From: Sphingomonadales bacterium 39-57-19
GTDB taxonomy: Bacteria; Pseudomonadota; Alphaproteobacteria; Sphingomonadales; Sphingomonadaceae
Direction of reading: 5' to 3'
Assembly: GCA_002282385.1 (NCBI GenBank)
Contig: NCJG01000001.1
Coordinates: forward strand, 558,001 to 622,000
Length of the DNA stretch: 64,000 nucleotides
The notes under the pieces were generated by a model, which was not told the origin of the DNA, did no database searches, and was given only the letters and a program-made list of their open reading frames with translations. Every line of letters begins with the position of its first letter. Position 1 is the stretch's first letter. Below, piece by piece: positions 39,257-48,923 of this stretch. Made by a program: the position numbers and the translations under genes.

Positions 39257-39303
39257 CGGGCGATTGCAGCAGCTATTCGGCCGATAGACAAGACAAAGCA
39301 AAA

Positions 39304-39336
39304 CGCTGTCCCCAAAAGGGACAGCGTAATGGCGTC
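39304..39336 (-). terminator. rho-independent terminator of aspS
   Basis: ACGCTGTCCC and GGGACAGCGT form a perfect 10-bp stem with a 5-base loop (39304-39328). On the minus strand it is followed by TTTTGCTTTG. It lies 19 bases after the aspS stop. Confidence 0.88.
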
Positions 39337-39346
39337 GGCTTATGCT

Positions 39347-41137
39347 TTACGATTGCGCTTTGGGCGGCTGTTCCACAACGCGAATGTTCAGCTCGCGCAA
39401 CTGCTTATGCTCGGCAGGTGACGGTGCGCCCATCAGCAAATCTTCCGCGCGCTGGTTCATCGGGAACAAGGTGATTTCACGCAGATTCTGCACACCGCAC
39501 AACAACATGACCATCCGGTCGACGCCAGCTGCCATACCGCCATGTGGTGGGGCACCATATTGGAATGCCCGGTACATGCCGCCAAAACGATCCTCAACGT
39601 CAGCTTGAGTAAGGCCAGTCAGTTCAAACGCCTTCACCATCAGATCGGGATGCTGGTTCCGGATCGAGCCCGAGGCGAGCTCATAGCCGTTACAGACCAT
39701 ATCATATTGATAGGCTTTGATGGTAAGCGGATCCTGCGTCTGCAGAGCCTCTAGGCCACCTTGTGGCATCGAAAACGGGTTGTGGGCAAAATCGACCTTC
39801 TTGTCTTCCTCGCTCCATTCGTAAAACGGGAAGTCGATGATCCAGCAAAACCGGAATGCGTCTTTTTCAATGAGATCAAGCTGCTCACCCGTGCGTGTGC
39901 GCGCGGCACCGGCCAGCTTGGCGGCTTGCTCTTCCTTGCCCGCAGCAAAGAAGCAACCATCGTCGGGACCAAGGCCAATGGCGTCGTACAGCGCCTGCAT
40001 ACCTTCGTCGCCATGGTTCTTGGCAATGGGGCCGCCAAATTCGCCCGCCTTGCGGGTGACGTAGCCCAAGCCAGCATGGCCTTCGCTGCGTGCCCATTCG
40101 TTCATATCGTCAAAGAATTTGCGGCTCTTTTCCGCCGTCTTTGGCGCAGGGATAGCGCGGACAACGCCGCCGCCTTCGACGATGCGTTCAAACAGGCCAA
40201 AGCCCGATTTTGTGAAATGGCTGGTCACGTCATGAATGATCAGCGGGTTGCGCAAATCGGGCTTGTCCGTGCCGTAATCCAGCATTGCCTTAGCATGTGG
40301 AATACGCGGGAATTGGCCAGCAGGCGTGACGGTTTTGCCATCAGCAAATTTTTCAAACACGCCAGCCATAACTGGCTCCATCGTGTCCCAAACTTCTTCC
40401 TGCGTGACGAAGCTCATTTCCAGATCGAGCTGATAAAATTCGCCCGGCAAACGGTCCGCACGCGGGTCTTCATCGCGGAAGCATGGTGCGATTTGGAAAT
40501 AGCGGTCAAAGCCGGCGACCATCAGCAACTGCTTATACTGCTGCGGCGCCTGTGGCAGCGCGAAGAATTTGCCCGGGTGAATGCGGCTCGGCACGAGGAA
40601 ATCGCGCGCGCCTTCGGGGCTGGATGCCGTCAGGATGGGCGTTGAATATTCGGTAAAGCCGATATCTTCCATACGGCGGCGCGTTTCGCGAATGATCTGC
40701 GTGCGCTTGACGATATTGGCGTGCAGCGTTTCGCGGCGCAAATCGAGGAAGCGGAATTTCAGGCGGGTTTCTTCTGGATATTCCTGTTCACCAGCAACGG
40801 GCAATGGCAGCTCTTCAGACTTGCTGAGTACAACGACATTGCGCGCGAAAACTTCGATCTGACCCGTGGGCAGATTTGCGTTCACGGTGGCGGCACTGCG
40901 CGCCTTTACATCGCCATCGATGGTGACAACGCTTTCAAGGCGCAATGCTTCGAGGATTGGCAAGGCGGGGCTGTCGCTATCGGCAACAATCTGCGTCATG
41001 CCGTAATGGTCGCGCAAATCGACGAACAAAACGCCGCCATGGTCGCGCTTACGATGGACCCAGCCAGATAGGCGTACGGTTTCCCCCACGTGGGAATCGC
41101 GAAGTTCGGCGCATTTGTGCGTGCGATAAGCGTGCAT
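39347..41137 (-). CDS. aspS: aspartyl-tRNA synthetase
   Basis: 596 residues, the bacterial-type length with an insertion domain. An anticodon-binding OB fold (about 1-110, [20 protein letters not shown]), class II motif 1 to motif 3 ([19 protein letters not shown] and [14 protein letters not shown]) and a GAD domain (about 290-420) are visible. In many Alphaproteobacteria the enzyme charges both tRNA-Asp and tRNA-Asn and works with GatCAB; whether that is so here cannot be told. Divergent from rnd. Confidence 0.97.
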   Translation of the reverse strand: MHAYRTHKCAELRDSHVGETVRLSGWVHRKRDHGGVLFVDLRDHYGMTQIVADSDSPALPILEALRLESVVTIDGDVKARSAATVNANLPTGQIEVFARNVVVLSKSEELPLPVAGEQEYPEETRLKFRFLDLRRETLHANIVKRTQIIRETRRRMEDIGFTEYSTPILTASSPEGARDFLVPSRIHPGKFFALPQAPQQYKQLLMVAGFDRYFQIAPCFRDEDPRADRLPGEFYQLDLEMSFVTQEEVWDTMEPVMAGVFEKFADGKTVTPAGQFPRIPHAKAMLDYGTDKPDLRNPLIIHDVTSHFTKSGFGLFERIVEGGGVVRAIPAPKTAEKSRKFFDDMNEWARSEGHAGLGYVTRKAGEFGGPIAKNHGDEGMQALYDAIGLGPDDGCFFAAGKEEQAAKLAGAARTRTGEQLDLIEKDAFRFCWIIDFPFYEWSEEDKKVDFAHNPFSMPQGGLEALQTQDPLTIKAYQYDMVCNGYELASGSIRNQHPDLMVKAFELTGLTQADVEDRFGGMYRAFQYGAPPHGGMAAGVDRMVMLLCGVQNLREITLFPMNQRAEDLLMGAPSPAEHKQLRELNIRVVEQPPKAQS

Positions 41138-41231
41138 TGTTCACTCAATTCAAAAAATCTGTGGAAAGGCCGCCTAACAACCGTGCAGGGGCACTTTGTC
41201 AAGTCGGGAATGGGTGCTACGGCGATGCGCA

Positions 41232-42416
41232 ATGCAGATTCATCCACTCATCTCCGACAGCAAACGTCTCGCAGAATTGTGCGCACGCCTTGCAAAATCC
41301 CCATTTGTTGCGGTTGATACCGAATTTATGCGGGAAAACACGTATTATCCGGATCTGTGCCTCGTGCAGCTGGCGGACACGCATGAGGCGGCGGCGATTG
41401 ACCCAAAGGCCGAGGGGCTGGACCTCACGCCAATGCTCGATCTGCTCTGCGCGAATGACGAGGTCCTGAAAGTCTTTCATGCCGGTGGGCAGGACATTGA
41501 AATATTCTTCAACCTGACGGGCAAAACGCCTTACCCCATGTTCGACACCCAAATCGCGGCCATGGCGCTGGGTCAGGGTGAACAAATCGGCTATTCGAAT
41601 TTGGTCGATCTATGGATGGGCATTCAACTCGACAAAGGCGCGCGATTTACAGATTGGTCGCGCCGTCCGCTCGACAAACGGCAAATCGATTATGCGATTG
41701 CCGACGTCACGCATTTATCAGCGATATTTCCGATGATGTTGGAAAAGCTGAAGGTCACGGGCCGTGGCGCTTGGTTGAATGACGAAATGGAGCGCATTTC
41801 AGACGCGGCCAACTATCGCAGTGATCCCGAAAATGCGTGGTCCCGGATAAAGGTGCAATCGCGTAAGCCCGACGTTTTGGGCCGGCTTCAGGCCATGGCG
41901 GCATGGCGCGAAAAGGAAGCGCAGCGTAAGAATATCCCCCGCGGGCGCATCATGAAAGACGAAACGCTTGCCGATATTGCGGCGCATCCGCCCAAGACGC
42001 AGGCTGATTTGCCCAAGGTGCGTGGACTATCGCCTGCTTGGCGCGACAATGACATTGGCGCGCGGTTGATCGCCGTTATCGAAGCAAGCCAGCCCATGGC
42101 GCGCGATGATATGCCTGACCGCGGCAGATCGTCGCCCGGCGGCGGCAAAGACGGATCACTGGTCGCGGACTTGTTGAAGCTGCTGCTCAAAATCCGTTCG
42201 CGCGAAATCAATGTCGCGCCGCGCCTGATCGTCCGGACCGAAGAACTGGAACGGTTGGCTGCGGGTGAGCGCGAAGACCTAGAAGTCTTGACCGGATGGC
42301 GGTTTGAACAGTTCGGCCGCGATGCGCTTGATCTGGTCGAAGGCAGGCTGGCGTTCGCAGTGGTGAACGGGAAACTGAAAATGACCCACACCCAAGAAGA
42401 AGAGATGGTCCGCTAA
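41232..42416 (+). CDS. rnd: ribonuclease D
   Basis: 394 residues. The DEDDy 3'-5' exonuclease domain (about 1-185) has FVAVDTEFMRE (motif I), KVFHAGGQDIE (motif II) and IDYAIADVTHL (motif III with Tyr), followed by HRDC domains (about 205-290 and perhaps a second to 390). RNase D trims the 3' ends of tRNA and other stable RNAs. The frame is open upstream without a better start; the ATG at 41232 gives MQIHPLISDS. Ribosome site weak. Confidence 0.93.
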   Translation: MQIHPLISDSKRLAELCARLAKSPFVAVDTEFMRENTYYPDLCLVQLADTHEAAAIDPKAEGLDLTPMLDLLCANDEVLKVFHAGGQDIEIFFNLTGKTPYPMFDTQIAAMALGQGEQIGYSNLVDLWMGIQLDKGARFTDWSRRPLDKRQIDYAIADVTHLSAIFPMMLEKLKVTGRGAWLNDEMERISDAANYRSDPENAWSRIKVQSRKPDVLGRLQAMAAWREKEAQRKNIPRGRIMKDETLADIAAHPPKTQADLPKVRGLSPAWRDNDIGARLIAVIEASQPMARDDMPDRGRSSPGGGKDGSLVADLLKLLLKIRSREINVAPRLIVRTEELERLAAGEREDLEVLTGWRFEQFGRDALDLVEGRLAFAVVNGKLKMTHTQEEEMVR

Positions 42417-42446
42417 TAGGGCGATCTACAACGCCGTAGGTTGGAA

Positions 42447-43031
42447 TTAGCTTTCGAGTATCTTCTTTACCAAGCTGAGATTGACCGGGGCATTTTCCGC
42501 CAGCGCCAGCGCATTTGCGGACCGTGCAAATTTTTCGATTGCGCCATAGCTCCGTTCAATCCGGCGCTTTACATAGCTTAACGCATCGATGCTGATTGCA
42601 GCCCCGCGATCAGCGAGCTGTTTTTGAATCAATTGCTCAATCATTTCATCGTCGGGCGGCCCAATGTCGAGCAACAACGCAGAGCCCAGACGCGATTGCA
42701 GGTCAGGCAGCGTAATGTTCCACTCCGCAGGCTGCCAACGCGAGATAAGCAACAATGGGACGCCGCTTTCCTGCGACCGGTTCCATGCGTTAAACAAGGT
42801 TTCAGCCGGACTGGCCTCTGCGTCGTCAATGACTGTGCCGTTCTGCCCCGAAAAATAGCGCGCCATGAGCGATTTGCCCGAGCGCGCAGGCCCCGTTAGA
42901 ATGGCACAGCGTTTGGCCCAGCCAGCGGCGCTCGAAAGCCCCGCAAAAGCGGTCGCATTGGATTGCGTAATGATCAGGCTGGACGATGCGCCGCTGCGCA
43001 GTTCGTCCAATGGCAAAGCAATTTGGCGCAT
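42447..43031 (-). CDS. hdaA: HdaA, DnaA-related regulator of replication initiation
   Basis: 194 residues, a single AAA+ DnaA-like module without the DNA-binding domain. MRQIALPLD at the N-terminus is the kind of QL/QxxL-like clamp-binding motif found in Hda proteins; the P-loop is GPARSGKS and VIDDAE is the Walker B-like element. Hda with the beta clamp stimulates ATP hydrolysis on DnaA so as to prevent over-initiation. It follows the DUF2066 gene on the same strand (19-base gap); hda near purM/purN is a recurrent alphaproteobacterial order. Confidence 0.88.
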   Translation of the reverse strand: MRQIALPLDELRSGASSSLIITQSNATAFAGLSSAAGWAKRCAILTGPARSGKSLMARYFSGQNGTVIDDAEASPAETLFNAWNRSQESGVPLLLISRWQPAEWNITLPDLQSRLGSALLLDIGPPDDEMIEQLIQKQLADRGAAISIDALSYVKRRIERSYGAIEKFARSANALALAENAPVNLSLVKKILES

Positions 43032-43049
43032 AATGTCAGATGCTGGCGC

Positions 43050-44108
43050 TCATGGCCGTGGTGACGGCGGCGTGGGCGCACCAGAATTGCGCGCAGGTTC
43101 TGCTTCTTGCAACACCGACTTTACCACATCATCCAAAGACTGGCGCGCAGGCTCCGCCCCATCGACAACCGACAGGTCTTCCACTTCGCCTTCCAATTCC
43201 TCTTCCTCAACCACTTCGGGTTCAAGGACGAGCGAGGCATCTGCCCGCAATCGGCCAGAGGCGAGCGCGGACTGGAACAGTTGGTCCATCTTAATCACCG
43301 CCTGATCCATCATGCCCGGAATACCGGCGCTGTTGGCAACACGCAGGGTAAACGACCCAAGATATTTGTTATCCGGCCCGTATCGCGCAGAAAACCGGCC
43401 AATAATCGGACCGCCGGGCCATTGCCGTTCGATACGTGCTATCGGGATGATCACGTCAGCAGCACCGAACTGGTCGAGGATTGTGCGCCACCAAATGCGG
43501 CTGCGACGGTCTTTCTGACCCGCGTTCAGCAGCAATGATTCGCCGCCTGCCCCGCTTGGACGCACATAATCTATCGTGCTGTCAGCCGTGCGATATTTGG
43601 CCCAGCTGCGCTGCCATGATGTGCGCTGTTCAAATACCGTCGGCGCACCTGCCGAATAGGTAACGGGCAACAATAATAACGGCGCAGAACGGCGCGTCAC
43701 GCCGCTGACGCCCAGCAATTGGCCAGCGCGGGCGCGGTCAAACAATACGCCAAGCTTGGCCACATAACGGCGTGGGCCAATCTGTTCCTGCTCCACCACG
43801 ATCGCGGCGACGATGCCGTCCAGCGTCGAATCGGACAGGCCAGCGCCAACCGTTCCATGGGTTTTGCGCCACAGTGCCGACCAGGCAATCCGCTGCGCCT
43901 GTTCCCAACCCTTTTGCCGTGCATCAAACGCGTTGTTGCCGACGACATTCACAGAGACACCGGTCACTTCAAAATCACCAGCGCTTGCGATTGGCGCAAT
44001 GCCGCGCTTTGGCCCTTCGATTTGCGCGGCAACGATTCCGCCACCGATCAGCGCCAAAGGCAAGCCAATCGCTGCAATCTGAAACCATTTTCCGCGAGAA
44101 TTTGTCAT
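43050..44108 (-). CDS. DUF2066-type exported protein upstream of hdaA
   Basis: 352 residues from the ATG at 44108, preferred over an ATG at 44129 because AAAGG precedes it. A single N-terminal hydrophobic segment (about 9-27, signal peptide or anchor) is followed by a region matching my memory of DUF2066 (EVTGVSVNVVGNNAFDARQK, then GVLFDRARAGQLLG) and a middle domain with ASLVLEPE. The C-terminus is low complexity and very acidic (EPEVVEEEELEGEVEDLSVV) then Ser/Pro-rich. Function unknown; likely periplasmic or membrane-attached. It is divergent from purM. Confidence 0.72.
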   Translation of the reverse strand: MTNSRGKWFQIAAIGLPLALIGGGIVAAQIEGPKRGIAPIASAGDFEVTGVSVNVVGNNAFDARQKGWEQAQRIAWSALWRKTHGTVGAGLSDSTLDGIVAAIVVEQEQIGPRRYVAKLGVLFDRARAGQLLGVSGVTRRSAPLLLLPVTYSAGAPTVFEQRTSWQRSWAKYRTADSTIDYVRPSGAGGESLLLNAGQKDRRSRIWWRTILDQFGAADVIIPIARIERQWPGGPIIGRFSARYGPDNKYLGSFTLRVANSAGIPGMMDQAVIKMDQLFQSALASGRLRADASLVLEPEVVEEEELEGEVEDLSVVDGAEPARQSLDDVVKSVLQEAEPARNSGAPTPPSPRP

Positions 44109-44169
44109 TAACGCACCTTTAGGCGACATAGACGTGGAATTCCAACCCTGTTCTCGCTAACGGCGACAA

Positions 44170-45276
44170 ATGGACGCAAAAGAACAGAAGCCCGAATCTT
44201 ACACCTATGCCAAGGCGGGTGTTTCCATTGAAACCGGTAACGCGCTCGTGCGCGCGATTGCGCCGCTGGCGAAATCGACCCGGCGCGCTGGCGCGGATGC
44301 CGATCTTGGCGGATTTGGCGGGTTTTTCGACCTCAAGGCCGCTGGCTTTAACGACCCACTTCTGGTCGCCGCGAATGACGGTGTCGGAACGAAGCTGAAA
44401 CTGGCCATCGAATCCGGTCGCCATGACGGCGTCGGCATTGATCTTGTCGCGATGTGCGCAAATGACTTGATCGTGCAAGGCGCAGAGCCGCTTTTCTTCC
44501 TTGATTATTATGCCACCGGCAAACTCGACAACGCGGTGGCCACATCTGTTGTCGCCAGCATTGCCGAAGGCTGCAAACAAGCCGGATGCGCGCTGATTGG
44601 CGGGGAAACGGCGGAAATGCCGGGCATGTATTCCGAAGGCGACTATGACCTTGCCGGTTTCTGCGTTGGCGCGGTGGAGCGCGACCAGGTGCTGACGGCA
44701 GATAAGGTCGCGGCGGGCGACGTCATTCTGGGCCTTGCATCATCCGGCGTGCATTCCAACGGTTTCTCGCTTGTTCGGCGGCTTGCCGCAGACAAGGGCT
44801 GGAAACTCGACCGTCCGGCCATTTTCGACCAGAATGTCATTCTTATCGACGCACTCATGGCGCCGACCCGCATCTACGTAAAATCGCTGCTGCCGATGGT
44901 CCGCACCGGTAAGATTCACGCGATGGCGCATATCACCGGCGGTGGCTTGCTTGAGAATATCCCGCGTATCCTGCCGGACGGTTTGCACGCACATGTCGAT
45001 GCAGACACATGGCAACAACCGCGCTTGATGGCATTCTTGCAAGCGCAAGGTCATATCGAGCCAGAGGAAATGGCACGCACATTCAACTGCGGCATTGGCA
45101 TGGCGGTGGTTGTCGATGCAACCGAAGTCGCGGACGTAACCGCCGCACTTGAGGCAGCTGGAGAAACCGTGTTCCGCATTGGACATATTGCAGCCGGTGA
45201 AAAAGGCTGCACGGTTACAGGCAGCATCGAAACCTGGAGCGCTCAAGCCGATTGGACTGCGACCCATCATGGCTAA
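44170..45276 (+). CDS. purM: phosphoribosylformylglycinamidine cyclo-ligase
   Basis: 368 residues, normal for AIR synthetase. [47 protein letters not shown] and [13 protein letters not shown] are present, and [14 protein letters not shown] in the second half. It makes aminoimidazole ribotide from FGAM with ATP in purine synthesis. It overlaps the purN start by eight bases, forming a purMN unit as in most bacteria, although the two steps are not consecutive. Confidence 0.97.
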   Translation: MDAKEQKPESYTYAKAGVSIETGNALVRAIAPLAKSTRRAGADADLGGFGGFFDLKAAGFNDPLLVAANDGVGTKLKLAIESGRHDGVGIDLVAMCANDLIVQGAEPLFFLDYYATGKLDNAVATSVVASIAEGCKQAGCALIGGETAEMPGMYSEGDYDLAGFCVGAVERDQVLTADKVAAGDVILGLASSGVHSNGFSLVRRLAADKGWKLDRPAIFDQNVILIDALMAPTRIYVKSLLPMVRTGKIHAMAHITGGGLLENIPRILPDGLHAHVDADTWQQPRLMAFLQAQGHIEPEEMARTFNCGIGMAVVVDATEVADVTAALEAAGETVFRIGHIAAGEKGCTVTGSIETWSAQADWTATHHG

Positions 45277-46219
45277 GGCGCGTGTTGCGGTCCTTATTTC
45301 CGGCGGCGGCACCAATATGGCGGCGTTGTTATATGCCGCAAAACGCCCCGACAGCCCATATGAAGTTGTTCTGGTCGCCAGCAACAATCCCGACGCCCAA
45401 GGGTTAAAGCTGGCCCAAGCCGAAGGCGTCGCCACGTTCGCACAATCGCACGTTGGTCTTAAGCGGGCCGACCATGACGAAATAATGCATAATCACATTG
45501 TCGAAGCGGGTGCGGCTTATGTCGCGCTTGCGGGGTATATGCGGATATTGAGCGAAAACTTCGTCGGAAAATGGGACGGCAGGATGCTGAATATCCACCC
45601 ATCCCTATTGCCCAAATATACGGGACTACACACCCATCAGCGCGCGATTGATGCGGGTGACAGGGTCGCTGGCTGCAGCGTGCACCTTGTCACGGCCGAC
45701 CTTGATGAAGGCCCCCTTCTTGGCCAGATGGAAGTCGCCGTTTTGCCTAATGACACCGCCGATTCATTGGCGGAGCGCGTCAAGATAGCAGAGCATCAAT
45801 TATATCCGCGGACGCTGGCCGACTATGTTTCGCGGGCAACGAACCCGGATTATCTGACATCAAAAGTGCGCGAAATCGCGCTAACCCAGCCAGAGGCCGA
45901 TGAAGTGGTGTCACATGGAATGCCCTGCTTTGGCATCGTCGGTGGCAAGAAATTCGCTTATGTTTCCGTCGACCATCATGGCGACGGGAAAATCGCACTC
46001 TTGGTCAAAATCAGCGGCGTCGAAGAACAGGCAATGCTGATCGATAGCGATGATGCAAGATATTACCGCCCCGCTTATTTCGGCGATGGCTGGGTGGGCA
46101 TCAGGCTCGACCTGGGCGATACCGATTGGGATCATATCGGCGAATGGATCGCCAAAAGCTGGCGCGCCGTTGCGCCAAAAAAGCTTACCAAGCTTATGGA
46201 TATACTCGGCTCGGCCTAA
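45269..46219 (+). CDS. purN: phosphoribosylglycinamide formyltransferase fused to a C-terminal YjbR/MmcQ domain
   Basis: 316 residues; ordinary PurN is about 190-220. Residues 1-190 are a complete GART domain: [12 protein letters not shown] at the N-terminus, and the catalytic Asn108, His110 ([10 protein letters not shown]) and Asp146 ([10 protein letters not shown]). Residues about 195-316 match the MmcQ/YjbR (DUF419) pattern: [50 protein letters not shown] and APKKLTKL. The two parts are joined in one continuous frame, with no stop or frameshift between them. The GART part transfers formyl from N10-formyl-THF to GAR. The YjbR domain is a CyaY-like fold of unknown role, sometimes called DNA-binding. 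The ATG lies eight bases before the purM stop. Confidence 0.9.
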   Translation: MAKARVAVLISGGGTNMAALLYAAKRPDSPYEVVLVASNNPDAQGLKLAQAEGVATFAQSHVGLKRADHDEIMHNHIVEAGAAYVALAGYMRILSENFVGKWDGRMLNIHPSLLPKYTGLHTHQRAIDAGDRVAGCSVHLVTADLDEGPLLGQMEVAVLPNDTADSLAERVKIAEHQLYPRTLADYVSRATNPDYLTSKVREIALTQPEADEVVSHGMPCFGIVGGKKFAYVSVDHHGDGKIALLVKISGVEEQAMLIDSDDARYYRPAYFGDGWVGIRLDLGDTDWDHIGEWIAKSWRAVAPKKLTKLMDILGSA

Positions 46220-46300
46220 TCGATTGCTGGCGTCTTAAGCTTTTTCGAAGTCGATCTCGACTTTTCAGAAAAATTGCAACTGCGCCAAGATAGGAACATT

Positions 46301-46331
46301 GACACCAAGCGCGCGCTTCGCGCTTGGTGTC
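46301..46331. terminator. bidirectional terminator between purN and ndk
   Basis: GACACCAAGCGCG (46301-46313) and CGCGCTTGGTGTC (46319-46331) form a perfect 13-bp stem with a five-base loop between convergent genes. No long T-run follows on either side, so termination efficiency is uncertain, but the stem is very stable. Confidence 0.75.
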
Positions 46332-46354
46332 AGATAATCTTCGATTGATCGGGT

Positions 46355-46777
46355 TTAGCCGACGATTTCTTCTGGCTTGAAGAAGTACGCAATTTCAATC
46401 GCTGCGTTTTCGTCGCTGTCCGAACCGTGGACGCTGTTCGCTTCGATGCTTTCCGCCAGTTCCTTGCGGATCGTGCCGGGTTCAGCATTGGCAGGGTTCG
46501 TCGCGCCCATGATGTCGCGGTTACGCTGCATGGCGTTTTCGCCTTCAAGAACCTGAACAACAACTGGGCCGCTGATCATGAAGTCAACGAGTTCACCAAA
46601 GAATGGGCGCTCACGGTGCACCGCGTAGAAGCCTTCGGCCTGTTCGCGGGTCATGTGGATACGCTTTGAAGCAACGACGCGCAGGCCGGCTTCTTCAAGC
46701 ATCTTGGTGACTGCACCAGTCAGGTTGCGACGCGTTGCGTCAGGCTTTATGATCGAAAAAGTGCGGGTAACCGACAT
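46355..46777 (-). CDS. ndk: nucleoside diphosphate kinase
   Basis: 140 residues from [14 protein letters not shown], with GGAGC about seven bases upstream; the frame is open four codons earlier. The phospho-histidine is His117 in [10 protein letters not shown], and [11 protein letters not shown] and [18 protein letters not shown] are family motifs. It balances nucleoside triphosphate pools using ATP. Single gene with its own start region; the convergent purN lies downstream. Confidence 0.97.
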   Translation of the reverse strand: MSVTRTFSIIKPDATRRNLTGAVTKMLEEAGLRVVASKRIHMTREQAEGFYAVHRERPFFGELVDFMISGPVVVQVLEGENAMQRNRDIMGATNPANAEPGTIRKELAESIEANSVHGSDSDENAAIEIAYFFKPEEIVG

Positions 46778-46844
46778 GAAAAGCTCCATATTTGTAGGGG
46801 GAATTTGGCGCGCATCTAACGTCGCTGCACGTTGAGTGCAAGCT

Positions 46845-47276
46845 TTATGGGCCTTGGACCCATTTGCCGCCGTCCTGTTTCCAATAGCGGCGCTCTACCC
46901 CATCGCCCAATGTCCGCCATGCCGACCGCGCATTGTCGGTCTGTTCCGGTGGAAAAAGATAAAAGATCCGCTCAAAATCTTCGGTAACCGCACGCCAATT
47001 ACCGTCAGCCAGCGCAACAAATTTGGCGCCATTTGGTGCATCCGTATCTTGCGACAACAATATCGGTTGAAGTGCATCATCGCCCTCCCCCGATTTTGCG
47101 TGCGCTAAAAAGCTGTCCGCCCTTGCGGTCCACAACGCGCCAGAGATCGCATCCAGCTGGCCCGCATCATCACTGATGATCAGCAACCGCCCTTTATTGT
47201 CCAAGATTCGCTGGGCAATGGCAGGCAATACTTTTTCAGCAGGATCGCGCGTGAGTTGATAAAAATCGACCTGCAT
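46845..47276 (-). CDS. holC: DNA polymerase III chi subunit
   Basis: 143 residues. [20 protein letters not shown] and the region [20 protein letters not shown] are characteristic of HolC. The chi subunit links the clamp loader to SSB. It begins 12 bases after the pepA stop, an arrangement (pepA-holC) that is conserved in many proteobacteria, so one transcript is likely. Confidence 0.91.
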   Translation of the reverse strand: MQVDFYQLTRDPAEKVLPAIAQRILDNKGRLLIISDDAGQLDAISGALWTARADSFLAHAKSGEGDDALQPILLSQDTDAPNGAKFVALADGNWRAVTEDFERIFYLFPPEQTDNARSAWRTLGDGVERRYWKQDGGKWVQGP

Positions 47277-47288
47277 GTCGCGGCAACA

Positions 47289-48746
47289 TCAACCTTCGAA
47301 ATTATCCGCGACAAACCGGTCAAGCAAACGCACGCCAAAGCCGGTTGCGCCCTTGTCCCACACAGGCCCCGCTTTATCGGCCCATACGGTCCCAGCGATG
47401 TCCAAATGTGCCCATTTTACGCCGTCCTTGATGAAACGACCCAAGAATTGTGCCGCGGTGATGGAACCAGCGCCCTTGCCGCCGATATTCTTCATGTCGG
47501 CGATCGGGCTGTCGATCATTTTGTCATAGGCCTTCGAAAGCGGGAAGCGCCACAGCGGGTCGCCAGAGGCCTTGCCAGCAGCGGTCAACTTGTCGGCGAG
47601 TTCATCGCTGTTCGAGAATAGGCCTGCATATTCACTGCCCAGCGATACGATAATCGCGCCGGTCAATGTTGCGAGATCGACAATATATTCAGGGTTATAC
47701 TTTTCCTGAACCCAATGCAGCGCATCACACAGCACCAGGCGCCCTTCTGCGTCCGTATTCAACACCTCAATGGTTTGGCCCGACATGGATGTCACAATGT
47801 CGCCGGGGCGTTGTGCATTGCCGTCAGGCATGTTCTCCACAAGGCCACAGACGCCGACGACATAGGCCTTTGCCTTCCGTCCAGCGAGCGCCTTCATCGC
47901 GCCTGCAACAGCGCCTGCGCCGCCCATATCCCACTTCATATCTTCCATGCCCGCGGCTGGCTTGATGGAAATGCCGCCAGTATCGAAAGTCACGCCCTTG
48001 CCGACCAAAGCAACAGGCCGTTCTTGCGAACCGCCGGTACCGTCCCACTTCATCACCAGCAAACGGGCCGGACGACGTGAGCCTTGCGCGACGCCAAGCA
48101 GCGCGCCCATGCCGAGCGCAGCCATGTCCTTGTCATCCAGCACGCTGATTTCGACGCCAAGCTCCGCAAGATGCTTACAGCGTTCAACAAAGCTTTCCGG
48201 ATAAATGATGTTGGCGGGTTCGGTGACCAGTTCCTTGGTCAAGGCAACGCCTTCAGCGATTGCATGATAGCTTGGCCACAGGGTGCTTGCGTCTGCAGGC
48301 GCGCTTGCGACCGTCAATGTTTCCACCGTCGGCTTTGACGTTTCCGCCAATTTCGTGCGGTACTTGTCCATACGCCAGTTACGCAATGTTGCACCATAAG
48401 CCGCTTCTGCGGCTGCCTTCGCGCTCAGGTTCGCGCCATGAATGGCAATATGTTTGGCGCCCGATGTCTGAACCTTGGCAACAATGTCGCCGCCCGCCTT
48501 TTGATAATCACCGGCTTCACCGTCCGCGACACCGACCAAAATGATCCGAACAAGCTTGCCACCCTCTTCGTTGATGAGCAGAAAGCTTTGCCCCGCCGCA
48601 CCTTCAAAACGCGCCAATTTTGCGGTCGCGTGCACGATGTCGCTATTTTCCAAAGGAAATGTGAAGTCGGCGAAGGTAGTTTTTGTTACGATGAACGCGA
48701 GAACGTCGGCATCTTGAGGGCGTGCATCGGAAAAATTGATCTTCAT
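47289..48746 (-). CDS. pepA: leucyl aminopeptidase, M17 family
   Basis: 485 residues, normal M17 length. The active-site region NTDAEGRLVLCDAL, VGKGVTFDTGGISIKPAAGM with the catalytic Lys, and WDMGGAGAVAG are seen. It is a two-metal cytoplasmic hexamer that removes N-terminal residues; E. coli PepA also binds DNA in Xer recombination and carAB control. It is divergent from lptD and precedes holC. Confidence 0.95.
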   Translation of the reverse strand: MKINFSDARPQDADVLAFIVTKTTFADFTFPLENSDIVHATAKLARFEGAAGQSFLLINEEGGKLVRIILVGVADGEAGDYQKAGGDIVAKVQTSGAKHIAIHGANLSAKAAAEAAYGATLRNWRMDKYRTKLAETSKPTVETLTVASAPADASTLWPSYHAIAEGVALTKELVTEPANIIYPESFVERCKHLAELGVEISVLDDKDMAALGMGALLGVAQGSRRPARLLVMKWDGTGGSQERPVALVGKGVTFDTGGISIKPAAGMEDMKWDMGGAGAVAGAMKALAGRKAKAYVVGVCGLVENMPDGNAQRPGDIVTSMSGQTIEVLNTDAEGRLVLCDALHWVQEKYNPEYIVDLATLTGAIIVSLGSEYAGLFSNSDELADKLTAAGKASGDPLWRFPLSKAYDKMIDSPIADMKNIGGKGAGSITAAQFLGRFIKDGVKWAHLDIAGTVWADKAGPVWDKGATGFGVRLLDRFVADNFEG

Positions 48747-48923
48747 GGAAATGATATGCCTTTTTTGCGGATAACGGGTTTTACAGTTCTATAGGCCTAA
48801 TTCACCCTTGGATTAAAGCAAAAGATAGGGGATAAATTCCCACGGTTAATCGCAAATACAGCGTTAAATGGGATGATGGGTGGACCCAATGCGATAGCGG
48901 CGATAAAGGACTGCACGGTTTTT

